Part shown: one piece after another, positions 8,434 to 17,731 of the stretch | Layout of the letters: each line of letters begins with the position of its first letter | Position numbering within the stretch: position 1 is the stretch's first letter | Assembly (NCBI RefSeq): GCF_030848575.1 | Contig: NZ_JAVDDX010000002.1 | Coordinates: 558,001-622,000, forward strand | Source: Haloarcula sp. H-GB4 | GTDB lineage: Archaea; Halobacteriota; Halobacteria; Halobacteriales; Haloarculaceae | DNA: 64,000 nucleotides | Direction of reading: 5' to 3' | Position numbers and translations under genes: made by a program | Notes under the pieces: model-generated | The model's database searches: none | Seen by the model: the letters and a program-made list of their open reading frames with translations, nothing else | Told to the model about the DNA's origin: nothing

Positions 8434-9621
8434 ATGAGCTACAAGATCGGACTCGTCGGCAAGCCCTCTGTCGGCAAGTCCACGTTTTTCAATGCGGCGA
8501 CGATGAACGATGTGCCGGAGGGCGCGTACCCGTTCACGACAATCGACCCCTCGATGGGCGAGGCGTACGTCCGCGTCGACTGTGCGGCCCCGGAGTTCGA
8601 ACACACCTGCACGCCCAACCACGGCTACTGTACCGAAGGTGTGCGGTTCGTCCCGACGAAACTCGTCGACGTGGCCGGCCTTGTTCCCGGCGCACACGAG
8701 GGGAAAGGGCTGGGGAACCAGTTCCTCACGGACCTCAATGAGGCCGACGTGCTCGTCCACGTCGTCGACTTCACCGGCGAGACGGACCTAGAGGGTGAGC
8801 CCACCGAGGACCACGACCCGCGCGAGGACATTGACTTCCTCGAAGACGAACTAGACATGTGGTATCTCGATATTCTAGAGAAGGGCATCGAGCGCTACCG
8901 CTCGGGCTACCACGGCGAGGACAAGGCCATCGAGGACGACCTCGCCGAGCAGATGTCGGCGTTCAAAATCAACGCCGACGAGATCAAACAGGTCGTCCTC
9001 GCGCTGGATCTTGAACTAGACCCTGACACCTGGGACGACGAGGACAGGGAGGCACTCGCTCGGGAAATCCGCATCCGGACCAAGCCGATGCTCATCGCGG
9101 CGAACAAGATGGACACCCCAGCGGCGCAGGAAAACTGGGAGCCAATCACCGAAGACCCGGAGTACGAGCATCTCACATTTGTCCCAGTCTCAGCCCACGC
9201 AGAGAAAGCGCTGAAAAACGGTAACGAGCAGGGCGTACTCGACTACCGGCCCGGCGACGAGGAGTTCACCGTGACGGCGGACCTGCCCGAGGAGAAGGCA
9301 GCGGGGCTGGAACAGATCCAAGATTTCGTCACCGAGTTCGGCGGCACGGGTGTCCAGCAGGCCCTCGAAACCGCGCTGTTCGAGGAACTGGGAGCTATCG
9401 CGGTGTTCCCCGGCGCTCGCAAGCCACAGGAAGACGGTACCTTCCTGCAAGACTGTTTCGTCCTCCCCGACGGGTCGACCGCCGAGGACTTCGCGTACTT
9501 CCTGCACACCGACATCGGCGATGGGTTCCTCCACGCGCACGACGTGCGAACCGAGCGACAGATCGGTGCTGACACCGAACTCGACCACCGCGACGTCGTC
9601 GAAATAACGACAACGAACTGA
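8434..9621 (+). CDS. YchF/Obg-related translation-associated GTPase
   Basis: The protein has 395 residues, matching the archaeal Obg/YchF-related family. The P-loop is GLVGKPSVGKST (6-17), the switch II Walker B is VDVAGLVPGAHEGKGLGNQF, and the base-specificity loop is AANKMD. NKMD predicts GTP specificity, unlike bacterial YchF, where this loop is altered and ATP is used. A helical insertion follows G3, and the C-terminus is a TGS domain (FVLPDGSTAEDFAYFLHTDI) like that in threonyl-tRNA synthetase and DRG proteins. These factors bind ribosomes. The start is fixed by the promoter 28 nt upstream. Monocistronic. Confidence 0.9.
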   Translation: MSYKIGLVGKPSVGKSTFFNAATMNDVPEGAYPFTTIDPSMGEAYVRVDCAAPEFEHTCTPNHGYCTEGVRFVPTKLVDVAGLVPGAHEGKGLGNQFLTDLNEADVLVHVVDFTGETDLEGEPTEDHDPREDIDFLEDELDMWYLDILEKGIERYRSGYHGEDKAIEDDLAEQMSAFKINADEIKQVVLALDLELDPDTWDDEDREALAREIRIRTKPMLIAANKMDTPAAQENWEPITEDPEYEHLTFVPVSAHAEKALKNGNEQGVLDYRPGDEEFTVTADLPEEKAAGLEQIQDFVTEFGGTGVQQALETALFEELGAIAVFPGARKPQEDGTFLQDCFVLPDGSTAEDFAYFLHTDIGDGFLHAHDVRTERQIGADTELDHRDVVEITTTN

Positions 9622-9746
9622 CACTGGAAGATTCACCGCTGATACTCCGGGGGTGTGACTTTTGATAGGTTGGGGTGAACGCTTCACATGCACCCGAAAA
9701 GGCCTATTTTCGTCGTCTGTCTGGCTCCTGTCTCGAGGCGATTTCG

Positions 9747-11384
9747 ATGACGACGGATGATTCGACAGGCCCACTTGGCCGACTCATGCTTGCGGTCGGT
9801 ACTGTGCCGATGGCAATTGAGCCGTACCTGCCGACACCGCTTCGTCGGACGTTCAGCGCCCGTGTCTTCCTGCTGGCAGCAATGTCAATTGTGGGCGCAC
9901 CGGCGCTGGCTGTCGTGCTGTTTTCCTCCGTGACAGCCGCCGCGATATTCATCGGGTTTGTCGTCGCCGTGACCGGATTTCTGGGCTACTGTGAGATGTA
10001 CCGCGCGATAATCGAGATCAACCGAAAGGCAACAGCAGTCGACAACGGGCAGTACGACATCGACTTCGGCGTTGACCGGATCGACGAAGTCGGGGACGCG
10101 TACACAAAGCTTGAACGGGCCGCGACCTCGCTTGGCCAGAACATCCAGGAGGCAAACGAAGCCCAGGAGCGCGCCGAGGAGGCGCGCGAAGCAGCCGAAG
10201 CGGCCCGTGAAACTGCTGAGTCCGAGCGCAGCGAGATGGAAGCATTGAGCAGTCACCTCGAACTCAAAGCGACACAGTACCGAACGGCGCTCGACGACGC
10301 GGCCGCCGGCAACCTGACCGCCCGCGTCGACACTGACAGTATCAGTGACGCTATGGCGGCCGTTGGGACCGCGATTAATGAGACGCTGGCTGCCCTAGAG
10401 ACTGCCATCGGCAGCGGCCAGTCGACTGCGACGGGTATCGCAACTGGAAGTGAAACCGTATTAGCCGACGGGCAGCAGGTCCGTGACGAGACACAGTCCG
10501 TGGCAGACACCGCATCTGACATCGCCGACGGGGCAGAAACCCAGCGCCAGCAGCTAGACGATGCGGCGAGTGAACTCAGTGACCTCTCGGCGACTGTTGA
10601 GGAGATGGCGTCGTCCGTGGCTGAAATCGCTGACCAGAGCAACACTGCCGCAGACCTGGGCCGAGACGCCCAGCGGTCTTCGTCGGAGGCCCAGAGCGCC
10701 GTCGACGAAATCCGACACTACTCAACGAGCGCCGCGGGCGAGGTCCAGCAGCTCGACGACATCGCCGAAGACATGGCCGAGATCGTCGAAGTCATCGACG
10801 GCATCGCCGAGGAGACGAATATGCTGGCCCTGAACGCCTCCATCGAAGCCGCCCGTGCTGGCCAGGCGGGCTCGGGCTTTGCCGTTGTCGCGGACGAAAT
10901 CAAACAGCTTGCGACCGAGACACAGGCCGCCACCGGCGACGTGGAGGACCTCATCGGATCGCTGCGGTCTCAGGTCGGTACGTCCGTCGACGCCATGGAG
11001 ACGATGGAGGACGCTGTCGACCGCGGCAGCGACACTATCTCTGAGACCATTACGACACTTGAAGACGTGGTTGACGCCACTGTCGATGTCAACGGCGGTA
11101 TCCAAGAGATTGACCGGGCGACCGACCAGCAGGCGACCAGCGCACAGGAAGTCGTGCGGATAATCGACGACATCAACGACATTGCCGGAGAGACCGCGAC
11201 CGACGCCCGTGGCATGGCTACGACAGTCGACCAACAGGGCCAGACCGTTGCCGGGATGGTCGACTCGGTAGAGCGGTTCGCCGACGACGCCGACACGCTC
11301 CAGGAGGAACTCTCACAGTTCGATACAGCCGGAACTGACGGCGTGGACACGCCGGCTAGCTCCGGATCCGCAATGAGCGACTGA
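9747..11384 (+). CDS. Methyl-accepting chemotaxis transducer (Htr family) without extracellular sensor domain
   Basis: The protein has 545 residues from [16 protein letters not shown] before this ATG is a plausible ribosome site, and the in-frame GTG 72 nt upstream adds an untypical extension. Two adjacent membrane helices at about 25-70 are joined by only a few residues, so there is almost no outside domain. A coiled HAMP-like region follows ([22 protein letters not shown], shown here only as a location near 95-115), then a second HAMP-like segment ([14 protein letters not shown]), and the methylation and signalling helices with the hairpin tip around [20 protein letters not shown]. It would signal to CheA/CheW. 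Input may be cytoplasmic or through a membrane partner; none is encoded nearby. Confidence 0.9.
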   Translation: MTTDDSTGPLGRLMLAVGTVPMAIEPYLPTPLRRTFSARVFLLAAMSIVGAPALAVVLFSSVTAAAIFIGFVVAVTGFLGYCEMYRAIIEINRKATAVDNGQYDIDFGVDRIDEVGDAYTKLERAATSLGQNIQEANEAQERAEEAREAAEAARETAESERSEMEALSSHLELKATQYRTALDDAAAGNLTARVDTDSISDAMAAVGTAINETLAALETAIGSGQSTATGIATGSETVLADGQQVRDETQSVADTASDIADGAETQRQQLDDAASELSDLSATVEEMASSVAEIADQSNTAADLGRDAQRSSSEAQSAVDEIRHYSTSAAGEVQQLDDIAEDMAEIVEVIDGIAEETNMLALNASIEAARAGQAGSGFAVVADEIKQLATETQAATGDVEDLIGSLRSQVGTSVDAMETMEDAVDRGSDTISETITTLEDVVDATVDVNGGIQEIDRATDQQATSAQEVVRIIDDINDIAGETATDARGMATTVDQQGQTVAGMVDSVERFADDADTLQEELSQFDTAGTDGVDTPASSGSAMSD

Positions 11385-11433
11385 GACAAATCGGTAACCA
11401 GTGTCCCAACAACCCAGCCTGACAGCCTTGCGC

Positions 11434-11949
11434 CTACAACAGGAGGTGGGCCAGCAAGGCAATGATGGCGACTTTCTTGACGAGAATAACACCGATAATC
11501 AGTTGCGTCGTCGAGAGCGCCCGGACGCGTTCGATGCCCCGTCGGACGAACGCGGGCGACTGCGCCAGTTCATCGACCAACAGCCGCCACTCCGCGCGGA
11601 ACGTCTCGGCCGCCGACCCCTCGCCGTCAGTATAGGCGGCCTCCGGCCGCGGCAGCCACTGTGAGCCGGTGTATTCGAGTTCGACCAACGACCCCTCTAG
11701 ATGACTGGCCTGCTCGAACTGTAGGCCGTTGGCTTCACAGAGTCGCTCAATCTTGGCGATGTCGCGGTCGCTGTTCAGGTCATAGCGCCGCTGTATCGCG
11801 TCGGTCGCCCAGTCGAACTGGAACTGACAGACGAGTTCGCTCTCGCCGACCCACACGTCGACGATTTCAGCCAGTTCGACCGTGCCGGCCGTCTCTTTCC
11901 GCTTCCGATGGAGGTGCTCGTACTCGGCGAGGGACTCCGTCTCGGGCAT
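11434..11949 (-). CDS. Tail-anchored membrane protein of unknown function
   Basis: The protein has 171 residues. I do not recognise the family. The first 145 residues are soluble and mixed alpha/beta (EIVDVWVGESELVCQFQFDW, LVELEYTGSQWLPRPEAAY), with an Arg-rich segment RRGIERVRA before the C-terminal hydrophobic helix at about 148-171, which ends the protein. This is a tail-anchor topology with the bulk in the cytoplasm. The gene converges on the transducer gene at 9747 and has no operon partner. Confidence 0.65.
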   Translation of the reverse strand: MPETESLAEYEHLHRKRKETAGTVELAEIVDVWVGESELVCQFQFDWATDAIQRRYDLNSDRDIAKIERLCEANGLQFEQASHLEGSLVELEYTGSQWLPRPEAAYTDGEGSAAETFRAEWRLLVDELAQSPAFVRRGIERVRALSTTQLIIGVILVKKVAIIALLAHLLL

Positions 11950-12052
11950 ACTTCTCGCTATGGGTGTTCGACTGACGACACTATACGTTTTCTCCCGCTG
12001 GAATCATTGGACTCCACGACCGAGGCGAAATGAGGGCCTGCCAACGACACGG

Positions 12053-12652
12053 TCAGAGGTCGACCGGACAGCCGTTGATTTCGCCGCCACGCATCCCCTC
12101 GGCGAGCCAGTAAACAGAAAGGGTCAACACCACGAGCGCAAGCAGCGCGAACTCCAGCCCGTCCAGCGGCAGAAACAGCAGCGAGGTCGAGACGCCAAGC
12201 AGCGACAGCAGCCCCAGCAAGACCGCCGACCCACAGGCCGCACAGCCCGCGCCGAGCGTTCCGAGGACAACGCCCGCGACGCCCGCGCCACCCTGCTGGA
12301 GGTCGAGGCCGTGCTCGCGGAAATGGTACGCCACCAGGCCGATATCGACACCGGTGAGGACGGCGACGACGACCAGCAGAATCCCCTGTGCAGGGTGGAA
12401 CGACGTGCCGATGAATGGGTACAGTTCAGCGAGCACGCGCAGTCGGCTGGCAAGCGGGAGCGACCCGCCAACTACGAGGTCAAGCACCAGCGGGACGTTC
12501 AACGAGACGACGAACAGCGTCAGCGAGACGCCGGCAGCGATCACGGCGACCACCGCATAGACCGGCAGCGTGAGCACGAGCCTGACTGTCCGACCCATGA
12601 GTCGCCAGTCGCCGCGCGTCGTCGGCAGTCGGAGCCCGCGTGCGATGCTCAT
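12053..12652 (-). CDS. Integral membrane protein with intramembrane CxxC, coupled to a DsbA-like lipoprotein
   Basis: The protein has 199 residues and about five hydrophobic helices (25-62, 88-110, 124-160, 168-185). A helix near 135-142 contains GAGCAACGSAVL, a CxxC pair (Cys137, Cys140) inside the membrane, and a further Cys195 lies near the C-terminus. The start ATG overlaps the stop of the upstream thioredoxin-like gene by 4 bp (ATGA). Paired cysteines in a membrane helix beside a thioredoxin-fold partner suggest electron transfer to or from that partner, as DsbB, DsbD/CcdA or VKOR do, but the protein does not look like any of those. Function is therefore inferred. Confidence 0.7.
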   Translation of the reverse strand: MSIARGLRLPTTRGDWRLMGRTVRLVLTLPVYAVVAVIAAGVSLTLFVVSLNVPLVLDLVVGGSLPLASRLRVLAELYPFIGTSFHPAQGILLVVVAVLTGVDIGLVAYHFREHGLDLQQGGAGVAGVVLGTLGAGCAACGSAVLLGLLSLLGVSTSLLFLPLDGLEFALLALVVLTLSVYWLAEGMRGGEINGCPVDL

Positions 12653-13305
12653 CCGTCGCGCTCTCCCAGCGCCTCCGCAATGAGGTCGTAACTGACGCTC
12701 CCGTTGACCTTCGTCACGAACTCACCGTCCTCGAACAGCAGAATAATCGGCGTCGTCTCACCCAGTCCGGCGTCCTCGGCCGCCTGGATATCAGCCTGTA
12801 CAGCGTCGTCGTGTGTCCGCTCCCGCGCGTCACGTGCGACCGCCTTGCCGTCTACCGCCGCCTCCTCGGTGAGAAACGTCGCCGTTCGGTCCAGAACGTT
12901 GTCCGGGTCGAACGACGACTGCTCGGCGAAGTAGTGCTCGAACAGCGCCCAGTACGCCTCGCTGTCGCGGGCGAACGTCGACTCTAGCGCCTGTGTCGCC
13001 GGCTCACCCCAGGGGTAGATGACCGGGTAGGTCCGGACGACGTACGCGCCTTTGCCTGCGTCCACGATGTTCTCCCGAATGTCCGGCAGCGTGTCCTCGT
13101 GGAAGCGGCGACACGTGGGACAGGAAGGGTCCTCGAACGCTAGAATGACGTGGCCCCCCAGTTCACCGCGGCGGGGCTGGGCGTCGAGGTCGGCGGCTGC
13201 CGGGTGGTTATCGACAGATTCGGCGCTGTCCGCCTCGCTACTGCAGCCTGCGACTGCGCCGACGACACCCACCCCGGAAAGTGTGAGAAAGCGTCGTCTG
13301 TTCAT
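12649..13305 (-). CDS. DsbA-like thioredoxin-fold lipoprotein
   Basis: The protein has 218 residues. It begins MNRRRFLTLS, a twin-arginine motif, with a hydrophobic stretch and lipobox AVAGC (Cys21), so it is exported folded and lipid-anchored. The active site is CPTC at 62-65 in FEDPSCPTCRRFHED. An inserted helical domain follows, and ETTPIILLFEDGEFV carries the cis-proline expected of the fold. DsbA/DsbG-type proteins oxidise or isomerise disulfides outside the membrane. CPTC is less typical of strong oxidants than CPHC. It is the first gene of a two-gene operon with the CxxC membrane protein. No promoter was assigned. Confidence 0.88.
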   Translation of the reverse strand: MNRRRFLTLSGVGVVGAVAGCSSEADSAESVDNHPAAADLDAQPRRGELGGHVILAFEDPSCPTCRRFHEDTLPDIRENIVDAGKGAYVVRTYPVIYPWGEPATQALESTFARDSEAYWALFEHYFAEQSSFDPDNVLDRTATFLTEEAAVDGKAVARDARERTHDDAVQADIQAAEDAGLGETTPIILLFEDGEFVTKVNGSVSYDLIAEALGERDG

Positions 13306-13644
13306 ACACGACTGGTTGGCCCGCGTTGGTTTAGCGTTTGTTCCACCGTGTGGCCACGATGAGTAACCGTCTTGTCGCCGCCGGCGGTATCATCTGGCGG
13401 CCGATGACGACGACTCACTGGGCCGAACCGGGGTGACTCCCTGCTGATGACGAGCCCTATGAGTGCCGAGGCCAGCTTTCTATCCATACATTTGCGAGGA
13501 GAAGTGAACGAACGCCAGAGAAACCAATCAAGGGATAGAGACTCTATCTGGCATCTAACCTCAGTTGTCATCTCGTGGCTAGTAGCTATCAAAACCCCCA
13601 CTGGTAACAAGCGAGCGGCCGACAGGATTCTAACCTGCCGTGAA
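13306..13644. other. Intergenic stretch, no gene seen
   Basis: 339 bp between the DsbA-like start and the S66 peptidase stop. Open frames here are short and without coding character. An imperfect palindrome, GATAGAGACTCTATC, lies at 13534-13548. Nothing else is evident. Confidence 0.5.
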
Positions 13645-14706
13645 TCAAGGAAAGCGAATGGATTTGGTTGCGGGTTCTATTTCGACCTCACCGCCGATTG
13701 GAATGGGACACGTCGGATACGTGTGTCCGAACTCGCAATTGAAAACAACAGGTGCGTTCGGATTGTACGTTTCGAGGACATCAGCAATCGTGTCGTGCTG
13801 GCGCTCTCGATACTCCACTCGCCAGTCTTGTGGGTTTTCTTCGGCGTGTGAGCGCGCGCAGGCGCGTCCGACAAGCACACCGTCGAATCGTTCGAGAAGA
13901 CCCCGTTCGCCGAGTGCCCGGAGGTTCGCACCGACGACGGCCGGGTCAGGGATCAGTTCACTCGTCTCCAACGCAAGCACAGTGCCATTCAGCGCCTCGG
14001 GAGCAGGCAGGTAGCGGTCGGCGAGGAACTGCTCAACGAGGACTGCATAGCAGCCGCCCCAGATTCGACCCGAGACAGTCTCTTCACCACCACGCCAGAT
14101 TCGGCCATCAGATTGTTCGATTTCGCGCGTGGTTTTGACTGACTCCGGATCTTCCCAGTTGCCGGACTCATCAGTAAACACGTCCGCTTCGGTCCACTCG
14201 CCGACAGAATCCTCGAAAAGCACACGCCGCAGGTACTCTTTGGTGTAGTCAAACATCTCGCCATCCATCGCGTATTCGAGCAGGGTGGAGCCGCCGTAGT
14301 ACGAAACGATCCCGTGATTCCAGAGAAACAGAGCCAGATTCGTGTTGTCTGAGTACCCGTAGAATCGAGTCGGGTGCTCGCGGAGTACGTCCCCATCGAG
14401 ATATGGGAGCATCGTGATCTGGTCGTGGCCTCCGATATTAGCGATCACGGCCGAGATGTCCGGGTCCCGGAAGGCGTTCATAACCTCTTCGGCGCGCGCC
14501 TCCGGATTGTCCGCAAGCCACTCCGGGTCGGCGGTCGCGGTCGGATACTCAACTGGGTCAAGGTCGAAACCCTCGCGCATTCGTTCAAGACCAAGTTCGT
14601 AGATGAACCGCGCGGACTCGGGTGCGTTTGATGCCGGTGCGACAACCGCGACCTGCTCACCGGGTTCGACAGGGGGTGGAGTAAGGAACTCAGGCACGGC
14701 TGGCAT
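13645..14706 (-). CDS. S66 family peptidase (LD-carboxypeptidase/MccF-like)
   Basis: The protein has 353 residues. The serine nucleophile is Ser119 in YGYSDNTNL, and the family's Glu and His partners are Glu247 in LALETSE and His328 in FGHTYPTCPIP, so the triad is complete. IANIGGHDQITMLPYLD matches the region that precedes the nucleophile elbow. The bacterial family includes LD-carboxypeptidases acting on murein and MccF, which inactivates microcin C-type aminoacyl nucleotides. Haloarchaea have no murein, so an MccF-like detoxifying or general acyl-amidase role is more likely. Strongly AT-rich DNA (14718-14730) precedes the start. Monocistronic. Confidence 0.85.
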   Translation of the reverse strand: MPAVPEFLTPPPVEPGEQVAVVAPASNAPESARFIYELGLERMREGFDLDPVEYPTATADPEWLADNPEARAEEVMNAFRDPDISAVIANIGGHDQITMLPYLDGDVLREHPTRFYGYSDNTNLALFLWNHGIVSYYGGSTLLEYAMDGEMFDYTKEYLRRVLFEDSVGEWTEADVFTDESGNWEDPESVKTTREIEQSDGRIWRGGEETVSGRIWGGCYAVLVEQFLADRYLPAPEALNGTVLALETSELIPDPAVVGANLRALGERGLLERFDGVLVGRACARSHAEENPQDWRVEYRERQHDTIADVLETYNPNAPVVFNCEFGHTYPTCPIPIGGEVEIEPATKSIRFP

Positions 14707-15278
14707 CTGTAGACCTGATTATATATTTCTTATCCAGCCATGTGCCTAGCATCAAGAGAGCGAGGAGACTGGGAGGACAAGCACGAGTGCGAAGCTCGGG
14801 ATCTCTTTGCAACTGTACGAATTAAATGTCGAAAAACTGCCATTCAGAGATACACAGCAGGTCTCACCACAGAAAACGGATGAATGCAAGATATACGTCT
14901 TGATATTGCACAACACGTCCTTACAGAACCCAGAGAGGACTGCTTCACTGCCCTCGGTAAGAGCCAGCAACGTTATTCACTCAAACCTTAGAGCACATAC
15001 GAGAAGAGTAGCCAAGACGCTACTGTCCGAGTTTGACGTCGCTGTCGACGAGAGCCAGCGATCCCGAGACCGCTGATCGACAACGGAGCAGCCACCGGCT
15101 GCCGCTCGGAGCGGTCCTGTACACACAGTTTCCTGTACCGGTCCGCTACGTGTGTCAGTCGCGACACGGGTTCGCTTCGTTACATGTGTCGGCCACAACG
15201 CTGCACCGACCCCAACGGTCGGTTTCGGCGCGTGAGAATTACCAGTATGCCTTTATTTTGTTCGGCTGAGCAACACAC
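14707..15278. other. Intergenic stretch, possible decayed coding sequence
   Basis: 572 bp between divergently transcribed genes. The left end carries TATA-rich sequence for the S66 gene and the right end the promoter of the Bat-type gene. Between 14807 and 15076 a rightward frame of 89 codons encodes a mixed sequence ending RRVAKTLLSEFDVAVDESQR. It has more Asn, Thr, Ile and Lys than neighbouring genes and no recognisable domain, so it may be a remnant of transferred DNA. I do not call it a gene. Confidence 0.3.
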
Positions 15279-15923
15279 ATGAGCGTCATTTGTGAATTCG
15301 AGTTGCAGTCCGCAGATATGCCGCTGTGTGCGGTTGCTGCCGAACTGAACACCCGACTGATCGTCGACAACGTCGTCTCCGGCACGACCGACGAGCCGGC
15401 ACTCGTGTTCTCCGCAACGGGCGTCGAACCGGACGCGCTTGAATCGGCGTTGCTCGGCGATGAATCAGTCGTGGAGTTTGTCGCCATGGACTCGGACATC
15501 GTAGAGTCACGGTATCGGGTCGTCCTCGATACGGATTACGTCGAAATGTACACCCAGCTCGTCGACCGGCAGACGTATCCGATGGGTGCGCTCGTGACCG
15601 AGCACGGGTGGAAGGTGAGCACGCAGTTCGCCGACCGAGCGGACCTCGAAGCGTTCCGGGACACCTGTCAGTCTAGCAGTGTCGCGTTCCGTCCGCATCG
15701 GCTCTGCGAAACGGAGCACGGCGGCGACAACTACGGGCTCACCGCCCCACAGCGAGAGGCACTGCTGGCAGCCCACCGGCTGGGGTATTTCGCCGTTCCC
15801 CGCGGGGCAGACCTGACAGAACTTTCAGCGGAGCTCGACGCGACGACGTCCGCGATTTCGGAGCGCCTCCGTCGTGGTACGGACCAGTTGATCGACCACA
15901 CAATCGCCAGCTCCGAACAGTGA
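15279..15923 (+). CDS. Bat-type (bacterio-opsin activator) helix-turn-helix regulator
   Basis: The protein has 214 residues. The C-terminal 60 residues (LTAPQREALLAAHRLGYFAV, then ELSAELDATTSAISERLRRG) are the HTH_10 domain that defines this haloarchaeal class. The N-terminal 150 residues form a small ligand or partner domain found only in such regulators. It probably controls a few nearby promoters; oleate hydratase starts 119 bp downstream on the same strand and is the nearest candidate. CTTTATTTTG lies about 24 nt before the ATG, giving a leaderless promoter. The effector is unknown. Confidence 0.88.
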   Translation: MSVICEFELQSADMPLCAVAAELNTRLIVDNVVSGTTDEPALVFSATGVEPDALESALLGDESVVEFVAMDSDIVESRYRVVLDTDYVEMYTQLVDRQTYPMGALVTEHGWKVSTQFADRADLEAFRDTCQSSSVAFRPHRLCETEHGGDNYGLTAPQREALLAAHRLGYFAVPRGADLTELSAELDATTSAISERLRRGTDQLIDHTIASSEQ

Positions 15924-16042
15924 CAGCCGGCTAGCCGGAACGGGGCTATTTCGGTGAGATATCCGTTCTTATAAATTGCTGTACATATGTTGGCAACGGT
16001 TAGGGCTGGGACTTACGTACCACTACATGACGGTGACTCAAA

Positions 16043-17632
16043 ATGACCATCCACCAGCACCCACACGTCACTGACTGCGAAGCACACTTCGTCGGGGGCG
16101 GTATCGCCTCCCTGGCTGGCGCGGCGTTCCTCGTCCGGGACGGCAATATGCCCGGCGAAAACATCCATGTCTACGAAAAGCTGGACGTCGTCGGTGGCGC
16201 GATGGACGGCGCTGGCGACCCGGACGAGGCGTACCTGATCCGGGGCGGGAGGATGTTCAACTACCCGGCGTACGAATGTACGTGGGACCTCTTTGAGTCC
16301 ATCCCGTCGCTCGAAGACGATTCGCGCTCGGTCAAAGACGTGATGGACGAGTTCAACGAAGCGCACCCCTCGTACGCGAAAACACGGCTGATGCACGAGG
16401 GCGAACGGATCGACGCGGGCGAGTACGGACTGACGCGACAGCACCGGCAGTCGATGGTTCGGTTGCTCCTCACGCCCGAACCGCGACTCGGTGACACGCG
16501 CATTGAGGAGTGGTTCGACGAGTCGTTCCTGGAGACGAACTTCTGGTACGTCTGGGCGACCATCTTCGCGTTCCAACCGTGGCACAGCGTCGCCGAGGTC
16601 CGGCGCTACATGTACCGGTTCCTCCACGAGTTCCCGCGCCTGCACACTATGGAGGGCATCGACCGGACGAAGTACAACCAGTACGACTCGATGATCCTCC
16701 CGCTCCGGCGCTGGCTCGAAGACAGGGGCGTCTCCTTCGAGTACGGCCACGAGGTGACGGATATGGACATCGTTCCGTCGCGGACGGGGCGTACCGTCGA
16801 GCGGCTCTACTGTGAGACCGACAGCGGAACCGAAACGGTCCCCGTCGAGCCGTCCGACCTCGTGTTCGTGACAAACGGGTCGATGACCGACGGCTCGTCT
16901 ATCGGCGGGATGGACGAGGCCCCCGAACTGAACGAGACCGGCGCGTCGTGGGAGCTGTGGAAGTCCATCGCTGAGGACAACCCACAGTTCGGCAATCCGT
17001 CGGTGTTCGCGGACAACGTCACGGAGACAAAATGGGAGTCGTTCACCGTTACCCTGCACAACACCGAGCTGTTCGACCACATCGTCGATTTCACCAACGA
17101 GGAACCGGGCAACGGGCTCGTCACCTACCTCGGGTCGAACTGGCTGTTGTCGACGGTCGTCGCCGCCCAGCCACACTTCGCGAACCAGCCGGACGACGTG
17201 AAGGTATTCTGGGGCTACGCGCTGTTCCCGGACCGCGAGGGGAACTACGTTGAGAAACCGATGTCCGAGTGTACCGGCCGCGAGATCCTTCAGGAGCTGT
17301 GTTACCACCTGCAGTGCGAGGAACGGCTCCCGGAGATACTCGACGACGTGACCTGCATCCCGGCGATGATGCCGTTCATCACGGCGCACTTCCAGCCCCG
17401 GGAACCCGGTGACCGGCCCGATGTCGTTCCGGACGGGTCGAACAATCTGGCGTTCCTCGGACAGTACGCCGAACAGCCACGGGACGTCGTGTTCACCGTC
17501 GAGTACTCCGTCCGGTCGGCGATGACCGCCGTCTACGAGATGCTCGACCTCGATCAGGAGGTACCTCCGGTGAGCAAACACTACCGAGAGCTCGGTGTCA
17601 TCGCGGACACTGTTCGCGCCGCGTACCGCTGA
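16043..17632 (+). CDS. ohyA: Oleate hydratase (MCRA family, FAD-dependent)
   Basis: The protein has 529 residues, within the family range of about 530-590. An FAD/dinucleotide motif is visible as HFVGGGIASLAGAAF (16-29 region). The signature segment MFNYPAYECTWDLFESIPSL (71-90) contains the conserved Glu (Glu78) of the catalytic loop. Long stretches through YVWATIFAFQPWHSVAEVRR and the C-terminal FTVEYSVRSAMTAVYEML follow the family. The enzyme adds water across the cis-9 double bond of oleate-type fatty acids to give 10-hydroxy acids. This is unexpected in an organism with isoprenoid ether lipids; detoxifying or using environmental fatty acids is one explanation. The domain is common in bacteria, so transfer is plausible. 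Confidence 0.9.
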   Translation: MTIHQHPHVTDCEAHFVGGGIASLAGAAFLVRDGNMPGENIHVYEKLDVVGGAMDGAGDPDEAYLIRGGRMFNYPAYECTWDLFESIPSLEDDSRSVKDVMDEFNEAHPSYAKTRLMHEGERIDAGEYGLTRQHRQSMVRLLLTPEPRLGDTRIEEWFDESFLETNFWYVWATIFAFQPWHSVAEVRRYMYRFLHEFPRLHTMEGIDRTKYNQYDSMILPLRRWLEDRGVSFEYGHEVTDMDIVPSRTGRTVERLYCETDSGTETVPVEPSDLVFVTNGSMTDGSSIGGMDEAPELNETGASWELWKSIAEDNPQFGNPSVFADNVTETKWESFTVTLHNTELFDHIVDFTNEEPGNGLVTYLGSNWLLSTVVAAQPHFANQPDDVKVFWGYALFPDREGNYVEKPMSECTGREILQELCYHLQCEERLPEILDDVTCIPAMMPFITAHFQPREPGDRPDVVPDGSNNLAFLGQYAEQPRDVVFTVEYSVRSAMTAVYEMLDLDQEVPPVSKHYRELGVIADTVRAAYR

Positions 17633-17731
17633 GAAGCAAGGGCGGTACGGGCGAGGACATTCCAGTGTTTTAGTACGGTGACAGCGATGGGTGTGTATGC
17701 ACACACCGACGCGCTCCGCCCGGAGGGTGCG

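Noticed and set aside
13534..13548. Imperfect palindrome GATAGAGACTCTATC
   Set aside because: Not near a promoter of a called gene and imperfect; chance occurrence is likely.
14807..15076. 89-codon rightward frame in the gap before the Bat-type gene
   Set aside because: No recognisable domain, unusual amino-acid mix, no promoter or ribosome site; noted only as a possible remnant.
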